Shown here one piece after another: positions 34,560-44,015 of a stretch of DNA of 64,000 nucleotides. The position numbers and the translations under genes were made by a program. Each line of letters starts with the position of its first letter. Position 1 is the first letter of the stretch. Source of the stretch: Synchiropus splendidus (lineage: Eukaryota; Chordata; Actinopteri; Syngnathiformes; Callionymidae); the NCBI RefSeq assembly GCF_027744825.2, contig NC_071336.1, positions 26,630,501 through 26,694,500 on the forward strand, in the 5' to 3' direction. The notes under the pieces were generated by a model that did not search any database, was not told where the DNA came from, and was given only the letters and a program-made list of their open reading frames with translations.

Positions 34560-35480
34560 CGATGATGGGCTGGATTTAAAAAAAAAAAAAAAAAGCTTTT
34601 ATACGCCACCATAAAAGCAAACATTTCCCTTTTATTCTATCAAATGCATGAGCCCAATAACTGGGCATCCGTGTAAAATAATGATAGTCTTTCTGGATGG
34701 TGAGGTGGACTTGATTCTTTATGACCTATAGCTATTGTCTTAGACTGGCAGCTTTAGGGAACAGCCTTTCACATCCCAGCAAACACAGGGTTTTCATCCC
34801 ATGCTATCCGCCATATTGCTTGGATGCCACAGTTGCAGTGCAGGATGTGCCTCCCATGCTGGGCTCTAATGAATATTTATGGAGTTACAGTTACAGCATG
34901 TGCGGTAATTGCGTTGGAAAGAAAAGATGTGAGTCATAATACTTTTAACATCCTAAAGAGCCATTGTAGTCGAAATATAATAACCCTTGTTGAAATAATG
35001 GTTTCCGAATGAGCTTGGTAAGCAAAGTGAGGGATTTAGTTGGAGTGGAATCTCGCGCCTCTCTGTCAGTATCGCTCCACTTTGTCTCTGCAAGCACCCT
35101 TCATCGTCGCCGCCTCATATCTTATCATTCTCCGCGCAATGTGACAGTATAATGTTGCCGGGGATCACTGCTGATGGCAGCCCGTTGAAGAAGCATAGAG
35201 GGAAATCATTGTCCCTCTAATGCTGCCATTACTTTATAATGACGCCAAGTGTTCAATTTCACAGTGGTGGCATGAATTTGTAATTACCACATATAGATTT
35301 CCTAGTGTTTCCTGATTGCGGGAGAAACTCGTTGTACTGACTACCGCCCGGGGTCCAATAACCAGATGTGGAATCGTCTCCAGCTTGCCAGCTTCATTCC
35401 TCCCAAATGAGCTTCAGCCCTCTCTGATGGGAAGTGTTTTCCAGTGAGCTATCTTGAAGCGATCAATACTCCACCTCCCC
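34560..35480. promoter_or_regulatory. Candidate conserved noncoding block
   Basis: After an A tract at 34579-34594, the sequence is repeat-free for nearly 900 bp. It contains CTAATGAATATTTATGGAG near 34866, GTGCGGTAATTGCG near 34899 and GAATTTGTAATTACCAC near 35274. Such long undecayed, AT-balanced stretches with homeodomain words are typical of developmental CNE clusters. No conservation data were available. Confidence 0.3.
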
Positions 35481-36238
35481 TCATTATGTTGAAAGAAACC
35501 CAAACTTCTAATGAGCAACTTTTGTAGCCGTGTTCCCCGAGCTCTGTAATGCATCTGGTCAATATTTGAAAGGATCTGTCAGATAAACTCTGAGGTGGAA
35601 GAGAGGGAGCATGGCACTGTTCAATAACAAGCCCTGTGCGTCCGGACCTGACCTACATTTCGGCCGCGGCTTACAGGGACCGGCCCCGTCGTCCTCACGA
35701 AAAGGTTGAGTATCCTTCATTCACAAGGAGCGATGAAGCTAATTATCGGTCGCCCACGTGCGTCAGTCGTACTTTGAAAAGGTTAATCACCACACTTTCA
35801 ATGTTCAAAAAACATTTTGAGTGATTCCAAATGTGAAGGCATTTCAGATACACATCGTGATGACCTTGTGAAAGACATAGCCATCGAACGCGTTGGAGTC
35901 AATGCTAACACAAAGGAGTTCCAGGCACTGGTCGATATTGCCAATGAAGCAAGATGAATAAATGAAAGCATTTATTCATCTTGCTGTAGAAGATGCATAA
36001 ATAAATTAATTAAAGATTATTTTATGTATTAGTGAAAAGAGTCGAATAAGACACAATTGTGTTTGAGACACGACTGTGAACTTTTGAGGTCTGTACTTCA
36101 GCATACAACTCCAACACTCTAATTCCGGCTTTCCTCTTCCAGTTCTCAGGATTTGTTAGAAATTCAGAAAGTCAAACCAGGGTCAAATGTTTGACTGCAA
36201 AAGTTTAGACAAACAAAACTGATTCAATTTTAACCTTC
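35481..36238. other. Noncoding stretch leading to the inverted-repeat structure
   Basis: Unique sequence. A perfect hairpin is listed at 35948. No coding feature is supported. Confidence 0.45.
35948..35985. repeat. Perfect 17-bp-stem hairpin
   Basis: AGCAAGATGAATAAATG at 35948-35964 is followed by the loop AAAG and its exact reverse complement at 35969-35985. The DNA downstream is AT-rich. The stem is too short for a standard microRNA precursor. It could be a tiny foldback element or a terminator-like RNA structure. Confidence 0.9.
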
Positions 36239-36247
36239 TAGAAGTGC

Positions 36248-36569
36248 ATTTGAGGTTGTTGAGCTTCAACAGGGACTTGCAGTATTAGTGTTTGTAATGT
36301 TTTTGCTGAAGTGTGTTATAGTCAACACATCGTGTGTCATTGTGTCGAATATCGACTATTCTCAATTTTGCACCTGTAAATTCATGTCACTTGGGCATAA
36401 TATAGCACCTGAAATGATCACGTGCTTCGCTCATGGTGTGCACTTGAGCGAAGCACGTGGCCACAGAAGGTGTTGTAGTCACATCTGACATGAAGTAGCG
36501 ACGAGAGCTCACCATGGCCCCTCTCTCTTCCGTCCTAACCCCAACCCACTCATGTGTCAACATGAAGGC
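36248..36569 (+). repeat. Left arm of a ~3.2-kb inverted-repeat structure
   Basis: These 322 bp are the reverse complement of 39102-39416 with about five substitutions and two 4-base indels, roughly 98% identity. The homology starts sharply at ATTTGAGGTTGTTGAG and stops sharply after CAACATGAAGGC. The sequence may extend a few bases outward to a shared TAGAA. The arms could be long terminal inverted repeats of a foldback-type transposon or two recent opposite insertions of one ~320-bp repeat. A long hairpin lies inside the arm. Several frames run through it, none with a recognised domain. Confidence 0.95.
36419..36459. repeat. Perfect hairpin with E-box ends, left arm
   Basis: CACGTGCTTCGCTCA and its exact reverse complement flank an 11-base loop. 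The outermost six bases of each stem are CACGTG, a self-complementary E-box. The right arm carries an identical stem at 39208-39248. Confidence 0.9.
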
Positions 36570-36708
36570 TTACTTCTATTTAAGCCTTCCCTGGACACAA
36601 CACTGGACACAAAAGTCCACCAGACGATGGTTGATATGTGTTGCCATGGGCTTGTCATGACTAAAAAGCCAACTTTATTCCGATGTTTACAATGTTATGG
36701 TCGTTGAA
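36570..36708. other. Spacer of the inverted-repeat structure, left part
   Basis: A short unique stretch between the left arm and the nested dispersed repeat. No homology to the equivalent inner flank of the right arm is visible. Confidence 0.5.
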
Positions 36709-37195
36709 TACGCAACGTTACGTACAGATCTGGATGTGGATGGAGCCTTCTGTCTGTGACCTGCGGTCAATTTGTCCGTATTTCTGTTTCCACAAAGCTT
36801 TAACACAGGCCAAACGGAGCAGTACCACTGGAAACCCTGGCCGGCAGTGTTGCTGTTACGACCTGATACGTAGCTCTAATCAGAGACAAAGAAGACATAA
36901 CAATCTCCGTCCTCCTGTTGCAATGTTTTTAATATCTTCTCACTGACCATCACCTCCTACAACACTGCCCTCATCTTTTGTGCAAGAGGTACATTATCTC
37001 TACTTCTTTCACACTCACCATGTTGGTTTTTGAGTTTGTTGTTGCCATAAACTTTTGACTCTGTGCTGCTCCCCCGGTGGATACATTGGTGAACAGCAAT
37101 ACCAAAGTAAAGTATGTGATCAGCTACGCTAACATCATTTGCAACGGCTGGGTACAATTTTGTACATAACAGGAGTATAAAGGGGCATTTAGACA
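36709..37195 (+). mobile_element. Dispersed ~500-bp nonautonomous repeat, copy B
   Basis: Plus-strand relative of 7965-8460, with the same order of words from ACGCAACGTTACGTACAG to TACAATTTTGTACATAACAG. It is nested between the inverted arms. The CTCF-like core seen in copy A is damaged here by loss of one base (37066-37080, minus strand). Divergence from copy A is far greater than that between the two arms, so this insertion family is older than the arm duplication. Confidence 0.8.
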
Positions 37196-39101
37196 GGCAT
37201 AACTGATGGGGTCCATTTGCAGCCACTGTTTTCATGCGGTGAACGGTCGCAGTCATTGAACTGACACAGAAAATGTGAAGTACTTTTTAGGTCTTTTTAG
37301 GTTTTTAAACTTTTAAACTCTGGGCTACGAAGCGGTGATAGCTAAATATTGTAAGCTTTTCTCTGCGTCTGTGAAAATGTTTTCGTATTTGGCACCCAAG
37401 CGTTTTTACTTCATTGAATCTGGCCCTCTTCAGGTCAAAAGTGTCTCGAGTCCACCATTCATTTCTGTTTTGGAAACTTTTGAAAACGTTTGGGATCATT
37501 TTGAAGCATTTTGGCATTTTAAATGAAAGACTTGACCAAAATAAACCCAATTAAAGATGACAAAAAGCAACTGTGCCATTGACCAACAGAGATTAACAAA
37601 ACACACCTTGTAGAGTGGCCTTTTCCACCAGATAAATGAAGAATTAACAGCTTCTCTTCCATCGTCGCAAATGTTAATCTGAGTTTAATGCAGCCAGGTT
37701 GATACATTCCGCAGGTCTTAGCATATTAAAAAGAGATTTAAATGCACACCGTTGATCAAACTGCCGGACGCTTTTGTTCTACAGTCCATGATTTATTCAG
37801 CGACGGCACACTCGCACGTCACAATTTTCTCTTTGTCGTGTTTCAGGCATTCGTTCAGCACCCGAGTTCATTTGTGTTGTGAAATGCCATCTGGCTCCAG
37901 CAGAGAAAGCACTGTCAGAAAGAGAGCAAGATCGCAGAAGAGGAGGCCACAGGGGAGACATAATATGTGTGTCAGTGCCGCATCAAGCGACTGACCTCTG
38001 AGAGCTAAAAATGTACGATTAGAACGACGCAAAACAACCTGTCCAGGTTTGGAAATGTGAACGCCGTCCAGGAAAATGTGCTCAGTGTTTCACTTCAGCT
38101 CATTCATCAGGCGCAGGTCCAAGAATATGCTACCTTTTTTTCCACAAGTTTGAATAATAGATCATGGGGATATAAATAGAAGTTAGAGAATTTGAACGGT
38201 CTTAGCTGCAATTGAGGCCACTCAGACTCTCCCCTGTGACACGTCGTCAGTACATCACTCTCCTGTCAGGCTCCAACACAACAAATGATGCGAGGTGGCT
38301 GCTTTTTTCTCTCCGTCTCCACTATTAGTCTTCGCTCGGCTGCCTGCCAGCGGCTCATGTAAACCACAGTTGTCCTTGCTGATGCACCTTCGTATTCGGT
38401 GTACAAACAAAAGTGACAAATACCCTCAAGTCCAAAAAAAGAAAGCAGGTCATTATCTGCGGCTTCTTATGCGGCCCGGCACCTGTCTTTACCAGTACAT
38501 GATGTGTACTCACGTGGAGCATGTTTGAGTGAGCAAATGATGAATGGTACTCAATAGATGTGCGGGGGGCTTAGGCAAGGACAAACCGTGCGACCTGTAT
38601 TGAAATTTCTAGCCATGAATGTTGAGCAACGTTCTGGCGGACGCACAATCCATCCGAGTCCTCTGGGAGTCATGGATTGCGAGAATGGGATTATGGGTAT
38701 CGGAGTGGCGATGAACACTAAATAACAATGTGAGAGAATGCGACTGCTGTATTTATACAATGAACTGAACTAACAAGGCAGTAAACCGGATTCTTAATGG
38801 CGAGAGAAAGTAGAGGCCTTGCGAGTGATGTTTTTTTCACATTGCTTGCGCAACAACACGACCGTCATCCTGCTGGTCTCCAGAGCCTCTATGCCATTAG
38901 CGTGCCTCACCAAGACAGTGATCTGTCCGGACGGTCTGGACTCTCACTTTGGTGTTGTTTTGACAAAGAGTCGAAGAGTTGAATTTGGTTCAGAAGTTTC
39001 CTCTACTGTTGAGCTACTTTCCAACAGCTGGCAAAGCACTCCGCCGTGCTACTTAATTTCACTTCCTGTCATCAATTATGCAAGTGATGCGAGATGAAGT
39101 G
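37196..39101. other. Spacer of the inverted-repeat structure, right part; possible CNE inside
   Basis: About 1.9 kb of mostly unique sequence. The part at 37690-38300 is repeat-free and has a CNE-like texture. No transposase frame is visible; the longest frames are 60-100 codons with no domain. If the whole 36248-39416 unit were a transposon, it would therefore be nonautonomous or would have captured host DNA. Confidence 0.45.
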
Positions 39102-39416
39102 GCCTTCATGTTGACACATGAGTGGGTTGGGGTTAGGACGGAAGAGAGAGGGGCCGTGGTGAGCTCTCGTCGCTACTTCATGTCAGATGTTACTACAACT
39201 TTGTGGCCACGTGCTTCGCTCAAGTGCACACCATGAGCGAAGCACGTGATCATTTCAGGTGCTATATTATGCCCAAGTGACATGAATTTACAGGTGCAAA
39301 ATTGAGAATAGTCGATATTAGACACAATGACAATGTGTTGACTATAACACACTTCAGCAAATACATTACAAACACTAATACTGCAAGTCCCTGTTGAAGC
39401 TCAACAACCTCAAATT
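39102..39416 (-). repeat. Right arm of the ~3.2-kb inverted-repeat structure
   Basis: Reverse-complement partner of 36248-36569. The outer edge ends CTCAACAACCTCAAAT and the inner edge starts GCCTTCATGTTGAC. No target-site duplication is obvious outside the arms. The only shared flank is TTCTA, which may be part of the arm. The arms lie 2532 bp apart. Confidence 0.95.
39208..39248. repeat. Perfect hairpin with E-box ends, right arm
   Basis: The same 15-bp stem and 11-base loop as at 36419-36459, in inverted orientation. It is bounded by CACGTG at both outer ends. Confidence 0.9.
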
Positions 39417-41539
39417 CTAATACTCTTATCAATGTTGCTTCGATTCTATACATTATATAACGAAAATAAAACAATGTAAAACGATAAAACATGCGACACA
39501 ATACCGCAACCTTACATTACTATCACTGACCAACCTCTTCACAGTACCAACCTTTGATAAAGCTGTTTAATACATCGAAATTTCTGAAAGCCATCTGCAG
39601 AGAACAGGCCTGTAGGTCATGCGCTATATTTGGAAGAACATGTTCCTTGCAGGAGCAAGTCAAGCATGTTGAAGACTGTGTTCCTGTCTTCAATCACTCT
39701 AGTGATTTCTGTCTGTCCTTCCTCCCGAGTGACGCTGTGTCTCCAGCGCAGGTCACCAGAAGTTGAGACAGACTTTAATCAATGCCAGAAATTACCAGAC
39801 GAAGGACGACAGCGAGGTCCATTATTACGGCTGACCCACTTAGAATGTGGTCATCTCAGCTGGAACAAAAAATAAATAAATAAGTAAAATGAAAACAGTT
39901 TGCGCAGACAGCCCTACAGGCGGCCATATTTCAGCGTCATTGTTCAAGTTTTTCTCATTACTGGCTTGTCTTGCTGAGACAGTGAATCATGAAGCATGGA
40001 AAAACTTACATACAAGTGGATGAAAACACAGCAATTTCCTCTCATCATCGTTTCCAAAGCTACTTCCCTATGATCATTTTAAATGATCTGCCTTTCATAC
40101 TCGGAGATGTACACTAGTACTGACAGAAAGCATTTTATTTGATAATGAGTTCAGCAATTTTATGATTATTTCTAACAACGAAAAAGAAAAGCGCCTTCAG
40201 TCATGATCCCTGTGTGTGTGTGGTTTCTTATCAAGTAGCTGGCGAAAGGACATGAAGTCAGTCAAGTAAGTACACGGTCATTAACAGAGGAAAAAAGGCT
40301 CAGTTAAATCATAGAGGATCTTCTCTCACACTGTAATGAGGGAGCTAATGTAGTTTCCAGGCAGGTGGTGTCCGAAGACTGGAGGGTATAAACATCACCT
40401 TTGTAATTCATAATGAATTTGGGATTTTAGAATGATGAGTTCTGTGCTTTGTTATTCGTGGTCATCTTGCACAGGTGTTGACCTCAGCAGGGGATTTATT
40501 TTTGAAGCACTGTTGTGTTTATATGTCATTCAGTGTTCTGCGTGTCATTTGGCTTGGGAAAGGGGCATCAGCAACCTGCGTTCAGCAAGCCTCCATTAGA
40601 ATCCATGTGGTCGAGGCCCCGCACTGCAGTGTTGTGTTTTTGTTTCAAGCACCAGTGGAAGATGCTACACTTTAAAGGAAAGGGGTGGGTTTTTTAAGGC
40701 TTAAAATGTGAGAAAAAAAAGAACTGTATGAATGTGAAAACCATAGTAAGACTTTGGTCTATACTAATACTACTAATAATAATAATCATCATCATAATAA
40801 TAAGATGAAGAAGAAGAAGGATGTAAATTTATCAGGGGAAAAGGGTAACATGAATAATGTGTATACAAGGCTAGAGGTGAAATCTGGGGAACTGGACCAC
40901 ATCGGACCATCCAATGACCACAACGGCATCCATTCAATGAGGAAGATAAACACTCCTTTGATGTGGTAAAAATGTCTATACACCCATCCAGTTCACTTAT
41001 TAATAATCATAAGGATGGCAATAAAATCATAGCATTTGCCTAAAAAAAGTTTTTTTTTCTTATACAACATGAAAAAAGTGAAAATGCTACAGTCATTCTA
41101 GTATGACTACTAATACTAGAATCCCTACTACCACTACTAATAATAATACCATATTTCACATCATAAATAAATGTGTTAATAATTGTATAATTTAAAAATA
41201 ATTAAAATACAGGATTATTTTACTAAAATATTCTGATTATTTAATTATATAATGTATGTAGATAAACAAGCATACAAAGAAAACAAATACTTTTTCTAAA
41301 TAAAATACATTTTTGAAAAGCATGAAAAGCGCCAAATACATGAGACACAGGTCTGTGTTTCAGTCTGTGTTGCATGTGGATGGATTAATACAATATATAT
41401 ATATTCTATTACTATTATAAGGGCTATATTCAAGGCACGATGACAAAAAAATGAAATGGGGAGTGTGAAGAAGTCATCAAGATATTGTGCCCGATGGTGA
41501 AACGGAATTGTGCGTATCGGCGGCAAAAGATATGGCGAT
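39417..41539. other. Noncoding stretch, low-complexity in part
   Basis: Unique sequence up to ~40740. A run rich in AAT and ATC trinucleotides at 40766-40805 and AT-rich sequence at 41020-41290 follow. Short frames here have no recognised domains. Confidence 0.45.
40766..40805 (+). repeat. AAT/ATC trinucleotide-rich tract
   Basis: Consecutive TAATAATAATAATCATCATC-type units form a degenerate trinucleotide microsatellite. Confidence 0.85.
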
Positions 41540-42260
41540 TGTTTAATCTGCCATATTTCCATTAGCAGTAAAAAGAGCCGAGCTGATTGAACTCAGAATC
41601 TTCTGTGCGCCGCGTGACACATTCAACTTATGTGAGAAAATAATGTTTTGAAGAAAGCCTTCACACATTCACGGATGAATGCTTTTATCTGCCGTGTCAT
41701 TAGCGCCGATATCACAATGGTGAGCTGTAATAGCCCCCCGTGGTTCAGGCCCATACAGGAACATGGCAACTTTGCCTCACAGACTCACACATGCGCTCTC
41801 TCATTCTTCTCCCAGTAATGTCATTATGAGCGACGAAGACAGATGAGAGATGTCTGAGTGATGTAACCGGTTCAGGCTAAGTTGAGCCGCGTGCGTCACT
41901 GAGATGACAAGTGAGTACATGCTGACTGAAGAGAGAGACGATTCCCGCTGTATCTGATGAAGGCAGATGGTGTGGCCGAGCCGAACACGATTGACGGGAA
42001 TGAACAAGTATCATGTTGTGTCGGCGTGAACATTCAGTTGAATGTATGTGAGTAAGCGTTGCAAGCTGTCAAGGTGTTGATCTTGAAAAGTATTTAAAGG
42101 AATAACTTCATGTTCCATTCTTGAATAAAGAAGCAGCTATTCTTTTCCAATTGTGGCGCGTTGGCTCATTCATGGAAATAATGCCGCGCCGGAGCGGCTG
42201 CATTAGTGGTTCCGATCACATTTTCCTCCCAGGTTCTAAATAATTCTCCGACTTCTATTT
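41540..42260. promoter_or_regulatory. Candidate conserved noncoding block
   Basis: Repeat-free sequence with CATATTTCCATTAGCAG near 41552, CGTGTCATTAGCGCCG near 41694 and CTGCATTAGTGG near 42198. There are no frames above about 70 codons. CNE-like by texture; conservation untested. Confidence 0.25.
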
Positions 42261-42400
42261 CATAATAAATGAAAAAGGCAAGCAAGGCTGGAATTGCACC
42301 CTATGGCTAATGAGTATCCAGTGTTGAAGACATCTGCATCTGGGCATGGGGAGCGTAAGACTATCTGGCTGGTGGGGGTGCGGCATCGGTGAGAGCCGAG

Positions 42401-42425
42401 TGTGTGTGTGTGTGTGTGTGTGTGT
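42401..42425 (+). repeat. (TG)n microsatellite
   Basis: About 25 bp of uninterrupted TG. Confidence 0.95.
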
Positions 42426-42459
42426 CGTGCTATGGCGGCGCCTCATTAGCCTACCATCT

Positions 42460-42960
42460 CAGAAATAAAAATCCTCGGGCCATATCGAGACAACTTGATC
42501 CTGGAGGATCATTGATTTTCATCCAAAATTAATAGATGCTCTCTGAAGTCGCAAACAGGAACACAAGTCTGTTGACTAGGACGTCGTCCGTCTCTTCCGA
42601 CGCTGCAGATGACTGGTCCACTGACCCTTGTTTGTCGGGTTAACTGTGCTGTTGGATCCTTTTTGTGATGCGGTCATTGAACAACTCGGCCTGTCATACA
42701 AATTTAATGCGATTCCTTATTGTTTGCGTTGACTGTGGAGCCCCGCTTAGCTTCGGGGCACGTCGAGTAAAACCAGTCGGTTGTAAGTCGCCAAGGCATC
42801 AGGACGGCTCATTCGTATGCTAATGTTATGGGTTAATATTTGTTCGTGTGATTCGCAATAACCCTAAGTCCACCACTTTCTAATAAGCCCAATGAATAAT
42901 TCAGGATGCTTATACAATGTTTAGAAATGCATATCGGCGGAAATGAAAATCGCCACTAAC
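42460..42960. promoter_or_regulatory. Candidate regulatory block with POU-octamer-like site
   Basis: Repeat-free sequence containing CCAAAATTAATAGATGC near 42522 and ATGCTAAT at 42817-42824, close to the POU octamer ATGCAAAT. It lies next to another CNE-like block. Function is inferred only. Confidence 0.25.
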
Positions 42961-43629
42961 CTTAGTTGAGTTAATGGGAGCAGACTGTTTTGCCCCTTAG
43001 GGGTGCGAGGAGAATCTCACACCAGTCTGCTGGACGTTTGTGTTCCTCTTAATGTGAAGTCTTTCTTCACTCTCAGGGACGTTTAAGGATATGAAGACGT
43101 GAATAGCTGTGCAGTTCTTCTGATGCAGTCTATTTCAAGGGCTGTTGTTTCAGTTGGGGAGCTGTGAATTTACTGAGTTCAATTGCAATGCTTGTGTTTT
43201 TCTGAAACCAAGACATCATAAATGAGTGTTTTCATGAGACTGCTGAGCTGGTATAGAAGCAATATTTCACATTTAAAACCGCATTGTTTCATTTTAAAAA
43301 TGGCTTCAACATACTGACACTACAGTTGCAGTTGTCAACCTTTTGAAATGGAAGAAATAGAAAACGCATGGTGGTGGTTGGGAGTAGCACTAGGTTAGGG
43401 TGACCCCAGTCCCTGCTTGTTTGGGAGTCAGTCAGATCCTCCCTGAGCTATTGAGTGAAAAGTTACTCTGAAAGTCGACATAGATGAGGAGTCTGTGCCT
43501 GAGATGCTGGAGTCATCTGTGCTTTTGAAGCCCTGGCCCGGGGTGCCGCCGCCTCACCATCTATGAAACTAGCTTTGTCTCCTGCACCGAGTGACCTTGT
43601 TGATCTGGGCTGCCCAGCTCCTACAATAT

Positions 43630-43643
43630 GTTTCCATGGCAAT
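43630..43643. promoter_or_regulatory. RFX X-box-like palindrome
   Basis: GTTTCCATGGCAAT matches GTTRCCATGGYAAC at 12 of 14 positions. Confidence 0.35.
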
Positions 43644-43949
43644 AAGTCATGAGATTTGTCATGTGTGTCCAGCACGCTGATTTAATTTAGATGTTCATGA
43701 TTTTTTTTTGCATTTCATTTGTAATATCTCCTTTCTGATCCTTAAAATGATACTTGGTATTTAGTAATTGTGCATTTAGCTGTTTAGAAACTATTCTAAA
43801 GTTGATTCTACCATTTAACAAAATAAATATGTTGTATCAGTAGTATTTTTTTCTGTCTTGGCAACTCCCTGCTTCAAAAGAGTTTATACACTAAATCGAT
43901 TGGCTAGCTGGTTCAAGGAAGTTTAAGGGTGATGATGGATCTTCTGGGT

Positions 43950-44015
43950 CATGAGAGTCAAACTCAGGGCCCAGGGGCCAAATGCAGCTCGCACAAGAGC
44001 TTGAAAGGGTTGGAC
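43950..44015 (+). mobile_element. hAT-like transposon left end
   Basis: GAGTCAAACTCAGGGCCCAG followed by GGGGCCAAATGCAGCTCGC matches the left-end consensus of the same common fish hAT type whose right end is seen at 16868. No right end is found nearby. Confidence 0.45.

Noticed and set aside
35948..35985. microRNA precursor
   Set aside because: A 17-bp stem with a 4-base loop is too short for a canonical pre-miRNA.
36248..39416. Complete autonomous transposon
   Set aside because: The spacer shows no transposase-length frame and no target-site duplication is evident, so autonomy is not claimed.
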